NCBI GenBank assembly: GCA_029204225.1
Contig: CM055093.1
Span: 4,308,056-4,372,055 of the forward strand
Length of the DNA: 64,000 nucleotides
Direction: 5' to 3'
Source: Diphasiastrum complanatum
Lineage: Eukaryota > Streptophyta > Lycopodiopsida > Lycopodiales > Lycopodiaceae
Positions 24,347 through 35,162 of this stretch are shown here, one piece after another. Position 1 is the stretch's first letter, and each line of letters begins with the position of its first letter. The position numbers and the translations under genes were made by a program. A model generated the notes under the pieces. That model searched no databases. It was not told the origin of the DNA and worked only from the letters and a program-made list of their open reading frames with translations.

Positions 24347-25495
24347 ATAGTATCTTCATCTGAATCACTTCGAAGAGTGACTTCTTTACAGTAACGAGCT
24401 GAAAATCTAATAAAAGAGCTTTTAACATAAAGATTTTGAACGACAATTAATGTCTTTGCCGTGAAAGTACCAAATTGCCAAAATGAATATGTAGAGAAGT
24501 GCTTGTAGTGAAATGACTTTCTTCTGTCTTGTAGATTGTGTCGAATTTCCGCAAAATAATCTACAAGATTTCGCTCCCAATCCACATAAAGGCTAAATAG
24601 TTCTGGATAAGCCATATTTATATTGATCAGCAACCCGGCATCGTCAAATTCACCTAGATTTGCAACAGCTTGTGGTTTGTACACCTAAAACTGTGACTTT
24701 TGCTTCCAAAAATGTCGCTTATTGTTCTCGTTCCGTAAAAATTAAAACTCTTTGATTCGCATCTAGAACATACATAGTCGAAGAGCCTATGTATAACTCT
24801 GTTGATGCGAAAGGCACGACCAAGAACTTACCCTGGATTATGCCCCAACAGAGACGTCCTTTCTGTTCGATAGAAAGTTGGGCCCATAACTAGAGAAAGT
24901 CGTCCTTCTCCCAAGGTCGCTTCCATTTGTCGAAGGCAATGCCTACTGTGCTTGGTAGCATCATGTAATCCACACGCCATTGCAATTCAACATTAAATAC
25001 ATGTGGACACCATTTCCAGAAGCGTTCAGCAAATGCACGAAATCTGTCAGCACATACCTTCAACTGATTACGCCGTATTTGCTTTGGTTGTGTGGATACA
25101 ATTGCCAAGTCCTGAGTTTGCAACTCAGTAGCCAGCTTCTGCTCTTCCAATTGTTGCTTAAGGTTCGCCAACTCTTGCTCAAGCTTGCTGAGATTCGCGA
25201 CAACCTCCAAATACTCAGGATGGTCTGAGGCTCCGAAATAGGATGGTACAGCTTGAAGTTGTTGTGTGAGGTCATCAATGCAAAGCAGTTCTTGAAGATA
25301 TTCATCATGTGAATCGGGCCCGCTGCAAGATGGGGTGGCTTCACTCGAGAGCTCTTGCAGCTCAGCCAACTCTTCCTCGACAAGTGCCTTCGCATCCTCA
25401 AGCGGTTGCAAGAACTCAACTCAAAAATTTTCGAGCATCTAGCCTTGGAGCTGGTTCAGCTTCGTGAGGTCTACTGTGACTGACCCTGCTTTGGT
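24337..25495 (-). pseudogene. Unrecognised coiled-coil gene remnant between family C LTRs
   Basis: The minus strand reads one long frame from about 25495 with stops at 25441 (TAG), 25423 (TGA), 24892 (TAG) and 24721 (TAA), then a frame change near 24685 and a last block to 24337. All four stops are explicable by C-to-T changes of CAG, CGA or CAA. The N-terminal part is a predicted coiled coil (KLEQELANLKQQLEEQKL), followed by CADRFRAFAERFWKWC, then TELYIGSSTMYVLDANQRV. No family is recognised. It lies between direct copies of the same LTR sequence, as a captured gene fragment would. Confidence 0.55.
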
Positions 25496-25571
25496 GCACA
25501 CAGAGAGAGAGAAGCTTTTGTTTTTATTCTTGTCATTTGCTCCTCCTGCAAATATTTCTGGAGGGTGGTAA

Positions 25572-25939
25572 GCATTAGATCTTGTGTATATATAGTGGCT
25601 CATTTGGCCATAATTGACATGGAAGCTAAATCTTGGTTTTGGTGCATTTTTTGAGTAATCTCTCCATTTGTTTTGCTATTTTATACATTGATTGGGTACT
25701 AAGCTTAGTGTACTCTATTCTCTGCTTGTAGTCCATACTCTGACAGGTGTTCACACGTGTGAAACTAGCAAGTAAAAGTTTTGATCATATTTGATTGTTC
25801 TTGTTAGATTTGTTGATGTAGATTTGATCTAATGCTATCTAATATTGTGTAGATTGGTAGATCAATCTAATCGAACACCCAATCACACTTGTGGATCTGA
25901 TTTGGATCCATTCTTGGTCCTTTTTGCTGTACTTTCACA
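25572..25939 (+). repeat. Partial family C LTR
   Basis: Direct copy of 23982-24346, ending ...GTACTTTCACA. It carries CACACGTGTG at 25752-25761. The left edge joins unrelated sequence near 25570, so the first ~480 bp of the LTR are missing. Confidence 0.75.
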
Positions 25940-26233
25940 ATTATGCATGTGTAGTACATCAAGTTTCTACTAGCCCAAATTTGGCCATTTCATGATCTAA
26001 ATCTACATGCATGTTGTAAATCTTCATCAACCCCAAAAGTCAAGATAGATGGCTTTTTGATTTTCAACAAATATTTGATCAACAAAAAATTGTTATCGAC
26101 AAGAGTAGTATATATGGAAAGATTATTCCTACTTTAAGGTGGCCCAAGTTTTTCAACTACTGCCAAAGGAATCAGGGAGCAAACAATTACATGGTCTTCA
26201 TTTTTTAGGGCAAAAATGCTTAAGTAGGGGGAG

Positions 26234-26753
26234 TGTCATGTACTGCATGTAATTAGTCCATGAGAGTAAATATGGCCATGGAGCTAAATTAGAAGAGAAT
26301 TAGTCAATAGGACAATTAATAAAGTGGCTTGAACAATTTTTAAATAATGAGACTGTAGTAATGGTTGTAAGGTTCAGTTTAGCCAAATAAGGTCCTAAAG
26401 TCATAGTAGAAATAGGACCATTATAAATAGCCGAGGTCATGTTAAATTTGGAGGATATTCTACTTTTTTTCTAATTTGAATTATATGTGTCTTTGAAGCT
26501 TCTCTTGGAGAGCTTTCTTGATGTGTTTTGTAATTCATGTGTCTAAATCACATAAGAACTTTGATCAGGCCCAATATTTTGAATGCTTAGTAATAATAAA
26601 GAATGATATCTTACTTTGCCTAATTTGGTGAAGACTTGTAAATTTTATCTATTTTCTTGATTTTTTGACTTGTTTCTTGATTTCTTTTTTTCCATGCTAA
26701 TTTGATATTCAAGAAAGGATCAGATGTTTGAATGCTGAGATTGGCACATGACA
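26234..26753 (+). repeat. LTR of family H (TGTCATGT...ACATGACA)
   Basis: 520 bp bounded by a perfect 8-bp inverted terminal pair, TGTCATGT at 26234 and ACATGACA ending 26753. It is preceded by 'aagtagggggag', a polypurine tract. A TATA box (TTATAAATAG, 26421-26430) is centrally placed. Only this 3' LTR and about 290 bp of internal sequence (25940-26233, no recognisable coding) are present. Confidence 0.75.
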
Positions 26754-26756
26754 CAT

Positions 26757-27400
26757 ATGAGAAATTTCAAAAAGTTCAGTCTAGTTTAGTCATATTTTGG
26801 TAAATTGTCAATTGAGGCCAAAACTTATTTAGACTTAGAGATAAACTTTTTGAAGTTATGTTCATTTAAAATACATTCAATAAACACTTTTTGACGGTGT
26901 GGGAAAGTTGGTAGTTGAGTTTGAGAGAGATTCAAATTTGAACTTTAGGTACATTGAATCTAGACCAAAAATACTAGGGTTTAAATTTGGGAGGGAAAGC
27001 CAAGAATAGGGTTTGGACCTGTTATAAAAGGAGGAAACTCTTGGAGAGACACATCTTCTCTCTTCTCTCTCTTATTTCATCATTATACATGGTTCTCTTT
27101 GGGTTCTACTACTCATTGGTGCACTCTCTTGATGATATCTTGTAATCTTGTGTGTAGAATGCTCATATTTTGCTATTTCTAATTCCACACGTGTGAAATA
27201 AAGTAGGGTACTGTAATTGTATGGACAACAATCATATTTTATGTTTTGGTTCATGTTTGATCAATATCTCTTAGAGTTTTCATCTCATTTTATATGTAGA
27301 TGCTGATTTTTCTACATTGGTAGGATTGTTGGTTTGCTCCTTATTGTAACCAAAGATCAGAGACATGGATTGGATCTTGAATGATCTGAAATCCTTCACA
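26757..27400 (+). repeat. Full-length family B LTR
   Basis: About 644 bp matching the family B LTRs at 17.5, 20.5 and 40.5 kb, but on the plus strand: 'ataaacactttttgacggtgtgggaaag', 'ggacctgttataaaaggagg' and CACACGTGTG (27186-27195). It ends ATCCTTCACA directly before the PBS. The likely TATA box is 'ttataaaagg' near 27022. It abuts the family H LTR within three bases. Confidence 0.8.
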
Positions 27401-27727
27401 TGGTATCAGAGCTCTTGTGGTTCAGGTTATGAATGGATCAGCCATCTTTAGCAAGGATTTGGAGGAGTTACCAATGCTAGAGCATGCTAGATTGATTTCC
27501 ACTCAAAAATTAGCATTTTTGCATATGTAGAATTGATCTTTTGTAGGTCAAAACTCAATATAGGGCTATATACTTGATTAATTCCAATTTCACACTTTGT
27601 TTACTAGAATTAGCCGAATTTTGGTGCATTAGGACGGTCTCATTGGAGGCTACAAGATGATATATCAAGTTTTTATAAATTGCATGTAGAATTTGAGGTA
27701 TTCAATTTTTTGTGATTTTGTCAAAAC
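27401..27727 (+). other. Primer-binding site and leader of a family B copia
   Basis: TGGTATCAGAGCTC at 27401-27414 is the plant copia primer-binding site, complementary to the 3' end of initiator methionine tRNA. The following 310 bases are A/T-rich leader without gag. The element is then cut by the inverted LTR fragment that starts near 27728. Confidence 0.75.
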
Positions 27728-28250
27728 CTTTGATGGGGCAAGGGAGATAGAAGAACATGAATGGAGAAGAGAGCAGGAATATTGCGGAACAGCTCTCCCG
27801 TTCTAATCATCTGCTAGATGCAAAAACAGTCTAATAGATAGCTTATGCTAAATGTAATCACAGCTGTAAGTGTTCTAATTTTCCAACATGATCTTAAAAA
27901 TTAAATCATACTCTCAAAAATGAAAGTACAGTCCACTGAAGGGATTAGAAATGGTTTGTGTGTGGTTTTACTGAAAATGAGATTCAATTTGAAGTACGGT
28001 TTCGAAATAAATGGAAGAGCAATATATTATCGCGAGTTCCTCAAGCGTCAAAGACAGCCATTGTCTGATCAGAAACTGAATCATAGACGTCCGTGTTCTG
28101 ATCAGAGTGAGTAAACAAGCGCGATCAAACAACGATAGAATGCATTCAATCACAACAGACACTCATCTACGTTATACACAGATAGAAAAACTGCTGCTGC
28201 TATATTACACTGAAGCACAATACAAATAGCAATTTTGACAGATCACTCTT
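27728..28250 (-). repeat. Inverted fragment of family E LTR
   Basis: The reverse complement matches about 46150-46686: 'cagtccac[t/c]gaag[g/a]gatta', 'ctcaagcgtcaaaga', 'atccgtgttctgatcagagtgagtaaaca', and the distal 'gcataagc...gtttttgcat' block up to the position where the PBS follows in the other copy. The two copies are clearly diverged. Confidence 0.7.
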
Positions 28251-28324
28251 ATTAGTGTGCAGTAGAGAAGTGTCGTTAGATAGAATAAATGCATCATCTA
28301 TGTGCATGTCACTGTTGGATACGC

Positions 28325-28572
28325 GACACGTGTCGGCTAGTCACTCCATCACACGAGTCGATCTAAGATACGTCTGTACCTTTAGCGCGTGTGCACACAC
28401 ATGTGAAGGATTTATGGACATTGTCGAACCAAATAGATTTGTGACACGTGTGTGGTTTAGAATCAGACACATAGATCCACACGTGTGGAGCAATCATTAA
28501 TTAGACGAATAGATCAAAAAATGGCATGTGGCAATTTTGTATTTAATGCATAAAAAATCCATCCCTATATAA
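28325..28572 (+). promoter_or_regulatory. Promoter of the H3-like/Ulp1-like locus: G-boxes and TATA
   Basis: TATATAA at 28566-28572 in the context 'ccctatataagtagagacc' is a strong plant TATA box, about 245 bases before the ATG at 28816. Upstream are three CACGTG G-box cores (28327-28332 within GACACGTGTC, 28445-28450, and 28480-28485 within CACACGTGTG). A fourth lies downstream at 28749-28754. G-boxes are bound by bHLH and bZIP factors. Whether these are used is inference. Confidence 0.5.
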
Positions 28573-28815
28573 GTAGAGACCACAATTGAAAAATATTTCG
28601 TTATCTCAAACTCATATACTGTTACTCTCTCTCTGTCACTGAAATCCAATATCGGAGTCGCGCGAAGGTCTGGTTTGCTTTTCAGTGATTTAGTCCTTGC
28701 TCGCGCCCCTACGATATTGCAGACTTTTTGTCGATTGGATATCGGAGCCACGTGACATACTCTATATGTAGATTTCAACTACACTCTACTCACACATCTA
28801 CGATATTGGCCATAT

Positions 28816-29295
28816 ATGGCAAGGACTAAACAGACCGCGTGTCTACAATATGTTGTCCCTATTGTTGCTCAACCTATATCATTCGTTCATCCTATTACTG
28901 CTCAACCTCGTGCTAGGGGGGGCGGAAAGAAAACCTAAACCATGGCTCAAAGATATTAGGAGGTTACAGAAGTCCACCAACTTGCTGATACCAAAAGCTC
29001 ACTTCAACAGGATAGTGAGAGATGGGATGAGGTCTTTGTCCATGGATGTGAGATGGTGCATGAAGGCCATAGAAGCTTTGCATACAGCTTATGAAGGTTA
29101 TCAGATTAGGTTTTTTGAGGATATTGTGCTTACTGCTGCACATGCAAAGCGGGTGACTATCATGCCAAAGATATGGAGCTTGTGTTCAGACTGAGGAATC
29201 AGTACAAGCAGGTGTTCAAGACACCTCCACCTCCCCGACATGCTCCCAGGATTAGACCCCCTTACCAAAGAAAAGAAAGCAATCAAGGCCAGTGA
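28816..29295 (+). pseudogene. Divergent CENH3-like histone H3, frame-broken
   Basis: ATG 28816 begins MARTKQTA, the canonical H3 N-terminus. A tail of about H3 length follows in the same frame to a run of seven G (28916-28922), where the frame moves by one. The histone fold continues at 28922-29170: KDIRRLQKSTNLLIPKAHF, SMDVRW, EALHTAYEGYQIRFFED, AHAKRVTIMPK. One base then appears lost near 29170 (DMELVFRLRNQYK follows in the first frame to TGA 29293). LLIP and the F-to-W change (DVRW) are CENH3-type features, but loop 1 has ordinary H3 length. Plant CENH3 genes usually have introns; the fold here has none. Probably a decayed H3/CENH3-derived gene, possibly fused to the Ulp1-like exons downstream. 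Confidence 0.7.
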
Positions 29296-29774
29296 AGTCA
29301 GGAACCAGGGCCAACCAAGGCCAACCAAGGCCAATCAAATCAAGCCATTCCAAGACCAGCCAACTCATAATCAAGCTGGGTCATCTAGGGTGGAAGCTAA
29401 TAAATCTCCTTCTCTGTCTAAAAAAAGATTAGTACTATCAAATGACACCAAGCAGATGATGGACCAGGCCCAATTAATTGTTGATACACTAAAAGTTGAA
29501 GAGGGACTTCCTGTCACTCCTGGTCTAGATTTTTTACTAGATTACTCTTCGGATAGTGACGAATCTTTGGATGTGCCCAGACACACCACAGATGATCTGG
29601 ATAGATTCATTACAAAATCAATTGTTTTTTTTCTTGAAAGCCCTTCCCAATCAATAGGAACTGTATATAAAAATTTAGTTGTTCAATATCCAATCGATTC
29701 CAAGTAGACATTTTTTTATTCTGAACGATATATAATTTTTGACGAATACATAGCTAAGAAAATAGATACATTAG
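29240..29774 (+). pseudogene. Linker region between H3-like and Ulp1-like parts
   Basis: A 155-codon open frame, in the same frame as the histone fold: Lys/Gln/Pro-rich at first (KEKKAIKASEVRNQGQPRP), later acidic (LLDYSSDSDESLDVPRH, DLDRFITKSIVFFLE). It stops at TAG 29705-29707. The frame continues plausibly (SERYIIFDEYIAKKIDTL) to a potential donor TTAG|GTGGTC at 29774, so the TAG may be secondary. No known domain. It looks like the disordered part of a larger protein. Confidence 0.5.
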
Positions 29775-29838
29775 GTGGTCACTTTATATTTAATATATAT
29801 TTGGCCTCATATGTGAATTATTTTTTGTTATCTGTAAG

Positions 29839-30657
29839 GAACTTATGAATAAGTCTTCAGACCTCACAGAGCCAATTGTGGAAGCTGGACTCAATTATTG
29901 GGTTCAATTGTACAAAAGTGATAGTGTTCTTGGCGTTTTTGTTCCTACTCAATTTTTTTGTCACTTGCTCAAGGACGAGCAATCAGCTTCATCATGTTTA
30001 CGACCCATGCCAGGCGATACCAAAATTTTTGTTGTACCATATTGTCAAAAGTATGTACTATTTTATTTGGAATGTATGTATGATGTTTTGTTGTCTATGT
30101 TTGCATTGTTTTCATTTTATAATCGTTGACTATTTGGTTGTTTGTTGGTCTATACATATTATATCACTAAGAGTGGATAAAACTGGTTTGTGTAATCCAA
30201 TGGTGTTGAGAATGAACTCTTTGAGATCAACACACCTCAATGTTGACATTGAGATGTACAAAAGCATGATTAAATATTTTCCAACGAAGGCCCTATGTGT
30301 AACAATGCACATAGAGATAATAGATGCACAGGTCAATAATTTTTCAATTGCTTTTTTTGTGATGCAAACTGCAATATAAAAAAAATAAAACTAACATTAT
30401 CAATTTTGGTTCTCAGTCCTCTCAGCAAGTTGACACATTCAGTTGTGGTTGGTATGCCATAAAAAATGGAAAGTGTTTTATGGAGTGGTACATTAGCCAA
30501 GGTGAAAATGTCGATATATGCTAGGTAATTTGAGTTTGGATGTACACTGATTTTATTTATATGATTTTTTATTTTTGTGTATTCAACTAGCTTATTTATT
30601 GTTGATGATTTTCAGTTCACCCACTTGAAAAAGTTGCTGGAAAAGAAATTTATATAG
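29839..30657 (+). pseudogene. Ulp1/SENP-like (C48) cysteine protease remnant, spliced
   Basis: Exons with consensus junctions: 29839-30050 (EAGLNYWVQLYKS, FVPTQFFCHLLKD, TKIFVVPYCQ), 30172-30331, 30417-30524 (QQVDTFSCGWYAIKNGKCF) and 30616-30657. Introns at 30051-30171, 30332-30416 and 30525-30615 start GT and end AG, and phases match. The Q..D..CGW block fits the nucleophile motif of Ulp1-type deSUMOylating proteases. The expected His-Trp reads Cys-Trp (CWSIHIISL, within the 30051-30171 intron as drawn) and the expected Asp reads Asn (RMNSL). TAG ends exon 3 of this set. Very likely inactive. Ulp1-like genes are common cargo of plant MULE and CACTA transposons, so a transposon origin is possible. 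Confidence 0.6.
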
Positions 30658-31057
30658 AGAAATAAATAGACGGTCTTATTGAAAGGCCAATATAGTTATA
30701 TTGGATATAAATATGTACTTCAAAAATTTACATTCAATGTATACAAATGATGACCCTTTCGAGTCCTTTGATATTCAATTGTTGCTATTTCCGTCTTTTG
30801 ATATTCGATTGTTGCGATATCCATCTTTAGAGAGATGTAATTGTATATTGTACATCTTCCATTACACTTTCCTTGAACCTGCACATAAAAATAATGGAAT
30901 TACACTTTTCAATAAACAACACGGGCTAATCTAAAAGGAGCCAAAATAACAATCTAAAATTTAACAAGGAAAGTTAAGCTCACCAATATTGTAGATTTCT
31001 TGATCCATCAAGCTTTATTCTGTTTCAACAATTTCTATGCTTGACATTAAATCTCTG
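30658..31057. other. 3' flank of the Ulp1-like remnant
   Basis: A/T-rich, no gene seen. A possible polyadenylation motif (aataaa, near 30910) lies about 250 bases after the last exon. The stretch ends at the CATGG target site of the copia insertion. Confidence 0.4.
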
Positions 31058-31062
31058 CATGG

Positions 31063-31837
31063 TGACAAAATTTCCAGAATTCACACGTGTGGGGAATGTC
31101 TACAAGAGTGACTGATCTTAATTAAGCTTTGTGATTGGCACTATAACCTGATTCTAGATTGATCAACAAAATCTAGTTAAGAGAAAATGGCTAATCCACA
31201 ATCTAGCATGCTAATCAACAGAATATAATAGCAATGATCAAAGAATGAAAAAATACAAGATTTCAATGTATGAGCATTAGCCTCAACACGAGTTAGAGAG
31301 AGAGAGAGAGCTAGAGAGATAACAAGCAATATTTGTTTAGATTCAAAATGACATGAGATAGCTACAAAACTTTGGTTCTTCGTTATCAATTGTGTGGAGA
31401 GCTACACATATTTATGGAAATTGAGGTAGCTCGAGGTAGAACCATATCTAAAGTGACATCTAGAGTCTATGTGACATTTGTCACTTGTCATGCATGAAAT
31501 TCTACCAGCTTTTTACAAGTGTACTAGTTCTAACTAGAAATGTCCAAATCATCATGCATGTGTCCAATAAACTTTGTGCATGCCTTGCATGTCACTATGG
31601 ATCACTTACAATTAATGCATGTGAGTTGCCACGAGTTTCTACAAGCGTAATCATGCTAATTCTATGTCTACAAACTATATGCAAGTTGCACTTATCAAAC
31701 TAGACAATACATAACCATGTAGCTCGAGTTCTATGTAGGCCAAACTTGGCATTTTGCATTAATGAGCTACATACTTGCATGGTACAACATTTGTAGCAAG
31801 CCAAGAAATCAATATGGATTGTTTTTCAATTTTAACA
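31063..31837 (-). repeat. 3' LTR of family A copia
   Basis: It starts at 31837 with TGTTAAAATTGAAAAAC and ends ...AATTTTGTCA at 31063. It holds a short GA tract and CACACGTGTG (31082-31091). Confidence 0.95.
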
Positions 31838-31854
31838 CTCCTCCTAAAAATGAT

Positions 31855-33882
31855 CTATATTGATTTGAACATGGATCTTGCTATAACTCCAAGGTTGGCT
31901 CTATGCTTGTTGAAGGAACTTTTGCTCAAAGGTTTGGTGAGCATATCTGCAATGCAAGATGATGTGTCAATGTGCTCCAATTTGATTTCACCTCCAATGA
32001 GCTTCTCTCTCATGAAGTGATGTGCAACTTTGATATGTTTGCTCCTTGCATGGAATATTGGATTGTTGGCAAGGGCTTGAGCTGAAATGTTGTCACACAT
32101 GATCATAGGTATATTTTCTTCCATAATTATCTTTAGCTCCACTAGTAACGTCTCGATCCAAAGCACTTCCTTTGTTGTTGTAGTGAGCGCATTGTACTCA
32201 GTTTCACATGATGAGAGTGATACAGTATCTTGCTTTTTGGAAAGCCAAGATATCAAGTTTTCTCCAAGATATATGACATAAGCACTTGTAGATTTCCGAT
32301 CTGCTCTATCACTTGCAAAATCCGAGTCAAAATAACCAATAATAGAAAGATCTTCACTTTTATATAATAAACCAAAATCAAAAGTTGAAGATATATATCT
32401 AAGCACTCTCTTGGCCTTTTTCCAATGATAAATTGAAGGATTTTGCATAGCCTGGCTCAACTTATGAATACTAAAGCTTATGTCAGGTCTAGTTATTGTG
32501 AGCCAAATTAAGGAGCAAATAAAACTTTTAAAAAGAGTGATGTCCTCGAAGGATCTTTCATCACCTTTGTTAGAGTCCTTTACATTTTGCTCCATAGGTG
32601 TTTGTATACTCTTACAATTCAACATATTGAACTTTTTTAACATTGAAAGAGCAAACTTAGATTGACATATGAAAGCTTTATCTTTAAGAAAGTCAATCTC
32701 TAATCCTAGAATATAGTGTATTTTTCCAAGATCTTGCATCTTGAACTCTTTTCCAAGTGCAATGTTGGTTTCCTCAACTAACTTGATACAACTTCCTGTC
32801 AGAATGATATCATCAACATAAATAAGAAGGATGACAATATCTTTATCAAAAAACTTGACATATAAGGAAGGATCATAATTACTAAGATTAAATCCTAGTG
32901 ACTCAAGAAAGGTGTTAAGTTGAGAATACCATGACCTTGGGGCTTGCTTTAATCCATATAAACTTTTGAAGAGCAAGCAAACTTTTCCCTCATCATGGAT
33001 GAGCCCAATAGGTTGATCCACATAGATCTCTTCTTCTAGATAGCCATTTAGAAATGCATTAGAAACATCTAGTTGAAGAATTTGCCAATTGAAATAACAA
33101 GCAAGAGAAATTATGATTCTAATTGACACCATCTTTGCAACTAGGGCAAAGGTCTCCTCATAATCAAGTCCATATACTTGAGCAAATCCTTTTGCACAAA
33201 GCCTAGCCTTGTACTTGTTGATTGTGCCATCTTGATTATAATTGACTCGAAAAACCCATTTGCAACCAATGGTATGCTTGTTGGATGGAAGATCCACAAG
33301 TTTCCATGTATTATTGGCCATCAAAGCATCATATTCTTCCTTCATGTCAAGGTACCATTCCTTTGAGTTGAGAGCATCATATACATCCTTCGGCTCCTCA
33401 TGAGAAATAAAATAGGCACAATTAGTGGAGTTGATTTCCACTTGCTTTTCTCTATCTTCATAGGTAAGCCTTCTAGGCTCGGATCTTTCTCTTTGAGATC
33501 TCCTTGGTGAAAAAATTCGAGGTGACTCCTCCTCAAATCTCGGCCCCATCTCTCCATGATGATCTTCAAGGGTGATGATTGGAGTATCTTTGTGAAAATC
33601 TTTGAACTCGGCCTTCTCATGAATGTATTTTTGATCTTCATGGAATATCACATCTCTACTCTCAATTGTAGTTGAGGTAGAGGGAACATAGATCTTGTAA
33701 GCTTTCTTGTTGGATGCATATCCAACCATGATCCCTTTAACAGAATTAGGATCATCTCTTTTCCTTGTTTGCAAGGGCATATTAACAAAGCAAGTACAAC
33801 CAAAAATTCTAAGGTGATCTGCCTTAGGTTTTTTCTGAAACAAGAGCATTGTGAGGTAATCTATTTCACAAATAGTTTGCAC
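31855..33882 (-). pseudogene. Copia family A integrase C-terminus, reverse transcriptase and RNase H
   Basis: A 675-codon open frame without a natural start. In order: integrase C-terminal region (ADHLRIFGCTCFVNMP, ~20-36), acidic linker, RT from ~200 (CKWVFRVNYNQDG, KARLCAKGFAQVYG, LDVSNAFLNGYLEEEIYV, LYGLKQAPRSWY), the catalytic YVDD at ~355-358, and RNase H (SDFASDRADRKSTSAYV, SLSSCETEYNAL, MCDNISAQALANNPIFHARS, DMLTKPL). All signature motifs are intact. It makes DNA from element RNA in virus-like particles when joined to the upstream pol domains. Here it is separated from them by frame breaks at 33883-33930. Confidence 0.95.
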
Positions 33883-33928
33883 AATTTATAACTTCACCCC
33901 AATATTCATTAGGCAAAGAAGCTGCTAC

Positions 33929-34267
33929 TCAAATTGCTTTAGCACATTCACATAAAGATCTATTTTTCCTCTCAACTACTCCATTTTGAGATGGAGAATA
34001 GGCACAAGAAAATTCCCTCTTTATTCCTTCACCTTCACAATAATTATGAAACTTGTTGGAGATATATTCACCTCCTCCATCACATGTTAAAGCTTTAACT
34101 TTGCAAGAAAATTGTTTTTCTACATAAGCTTTAAAGATAAGGAAGTGATAAAAAAACCATAGCCTTTGAAGAAAGTAGATACAACCAAGTGTATCTAGTA
34201 AAGTCATCAATAAAGGTGACAAAACATGTTGCACCACCAATACTTTTAGAAGAGGAAAAATGTACAT
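33929..34267 (-). pseudogene. Copia family A integrase core
   Basis: Frame containing LTCDGGGEYISNKFHNYC, FSCAYSPSQNGVVERKNRSL and ECAKAI, the catalytic-core region of copia integrase around the second and third acidic residues. The upstream part of the core (with the first Asp) is degraded in this frame. It is separated from the neighbouring pol frames by short shifts on both sides. Confidence 0.9.
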
Positions 34268-34268
34268 C

Positions 34269-35039
34269 TCAATGTATGAGTTCCAATGGATAAGTAGTCT
34301 TTATAAAAGACTTCTGATATGGCTTTTTGTGTGACTTTGCAATGGCACAAGCCTCACAAGGCTTGAAATCTTTAGAAAGAGATTTTGGAAGACCAATAGC
34401 CTTCTCCTTCTTAACCATAGAAGACATAGATGTAAAGTTAGGATGTCCCAACCTTCTATGCCACAGCTCCTCCTTAGATAACAAAACAACTTCACAAAGG
34501 TTTGCATTCTCATAAGAATTCAACTTAAAAATTCCACCACATTTAGTTCCATCAGCAATGATCTCATCTTTTCTCTTGATAAAAAAAGTATTAAAGTTGA
34601 ACTTTAAATCACAACCATTATCAAGCAACTTTCCCACACTAATTAAGTTCTTTGTAAGTTTTGGAATGAAAAGAACATTAGAAAGTGCAAGAACTTTTGA
34701 AGAAGCAAGTTTCAATGGAATGTTGCCAATTCCGTCTATTGGACACTCATGATCATTCGCTATGTAAATAGATCTCTTGAGTCCTTTGAAAGGTAAGATT
34801 GAGTCAAATGACTCCTTTGAACAACACATATGTGAAGAGGCTCCACTGTCTATGTACCAAGCTCCATCTTTCTTGAAAGGTGATGAAGAAAAACTGGACA
34901 CCATAAGTGATCCTTCTCCATCACTTGCAACAGAATCTTCTTCAATCTCTTTGGAGAGATTAGCTTGCTTGAGTTGATTATTCTTCTTAAAGTAATTAGA
35001 GGCATAGTGCCCCTTTTTGCCACATAAGAAGCACTTCAC
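34269..35039 (-). pseudogene. Copia family A zinc knuckle, protease and pre-integrase
   Basis: 256-codon frame. The nucleocapsid-type CFLCGKKGHYASNY has Tyr in place of the last Cys of CX2CX4HX4C. The aspartic protease active site WYIDSGASSHMC is intact. SNVLFIPKLTKNLISVGKLL leads to the integrase zinc domain LWHRRLGHPNFTSM...CEACAIAKSHKKP, with both His and both Cys present. It ends at LELIH before a frame break. Confidence 0.95.
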
Positions 35040-35162
35040 TTTCTTCTTCTTGGTTTTTGAGTTAGAGAGATGAGATGTATCATCTTCTTCACCATCTTGA
35101 TCTCGATCTTTGGCTTTTTCTTTGTTGTATGCTTGAGAGAATTGGTTCTCACTCCTTCCTTT

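Noticed and set aside
29101..29334. 77-codon minus-strand frame opposite the H3-like fold
   Set aside because: The plus strand carries clear H3 similarity; the antisense frame has no motif.
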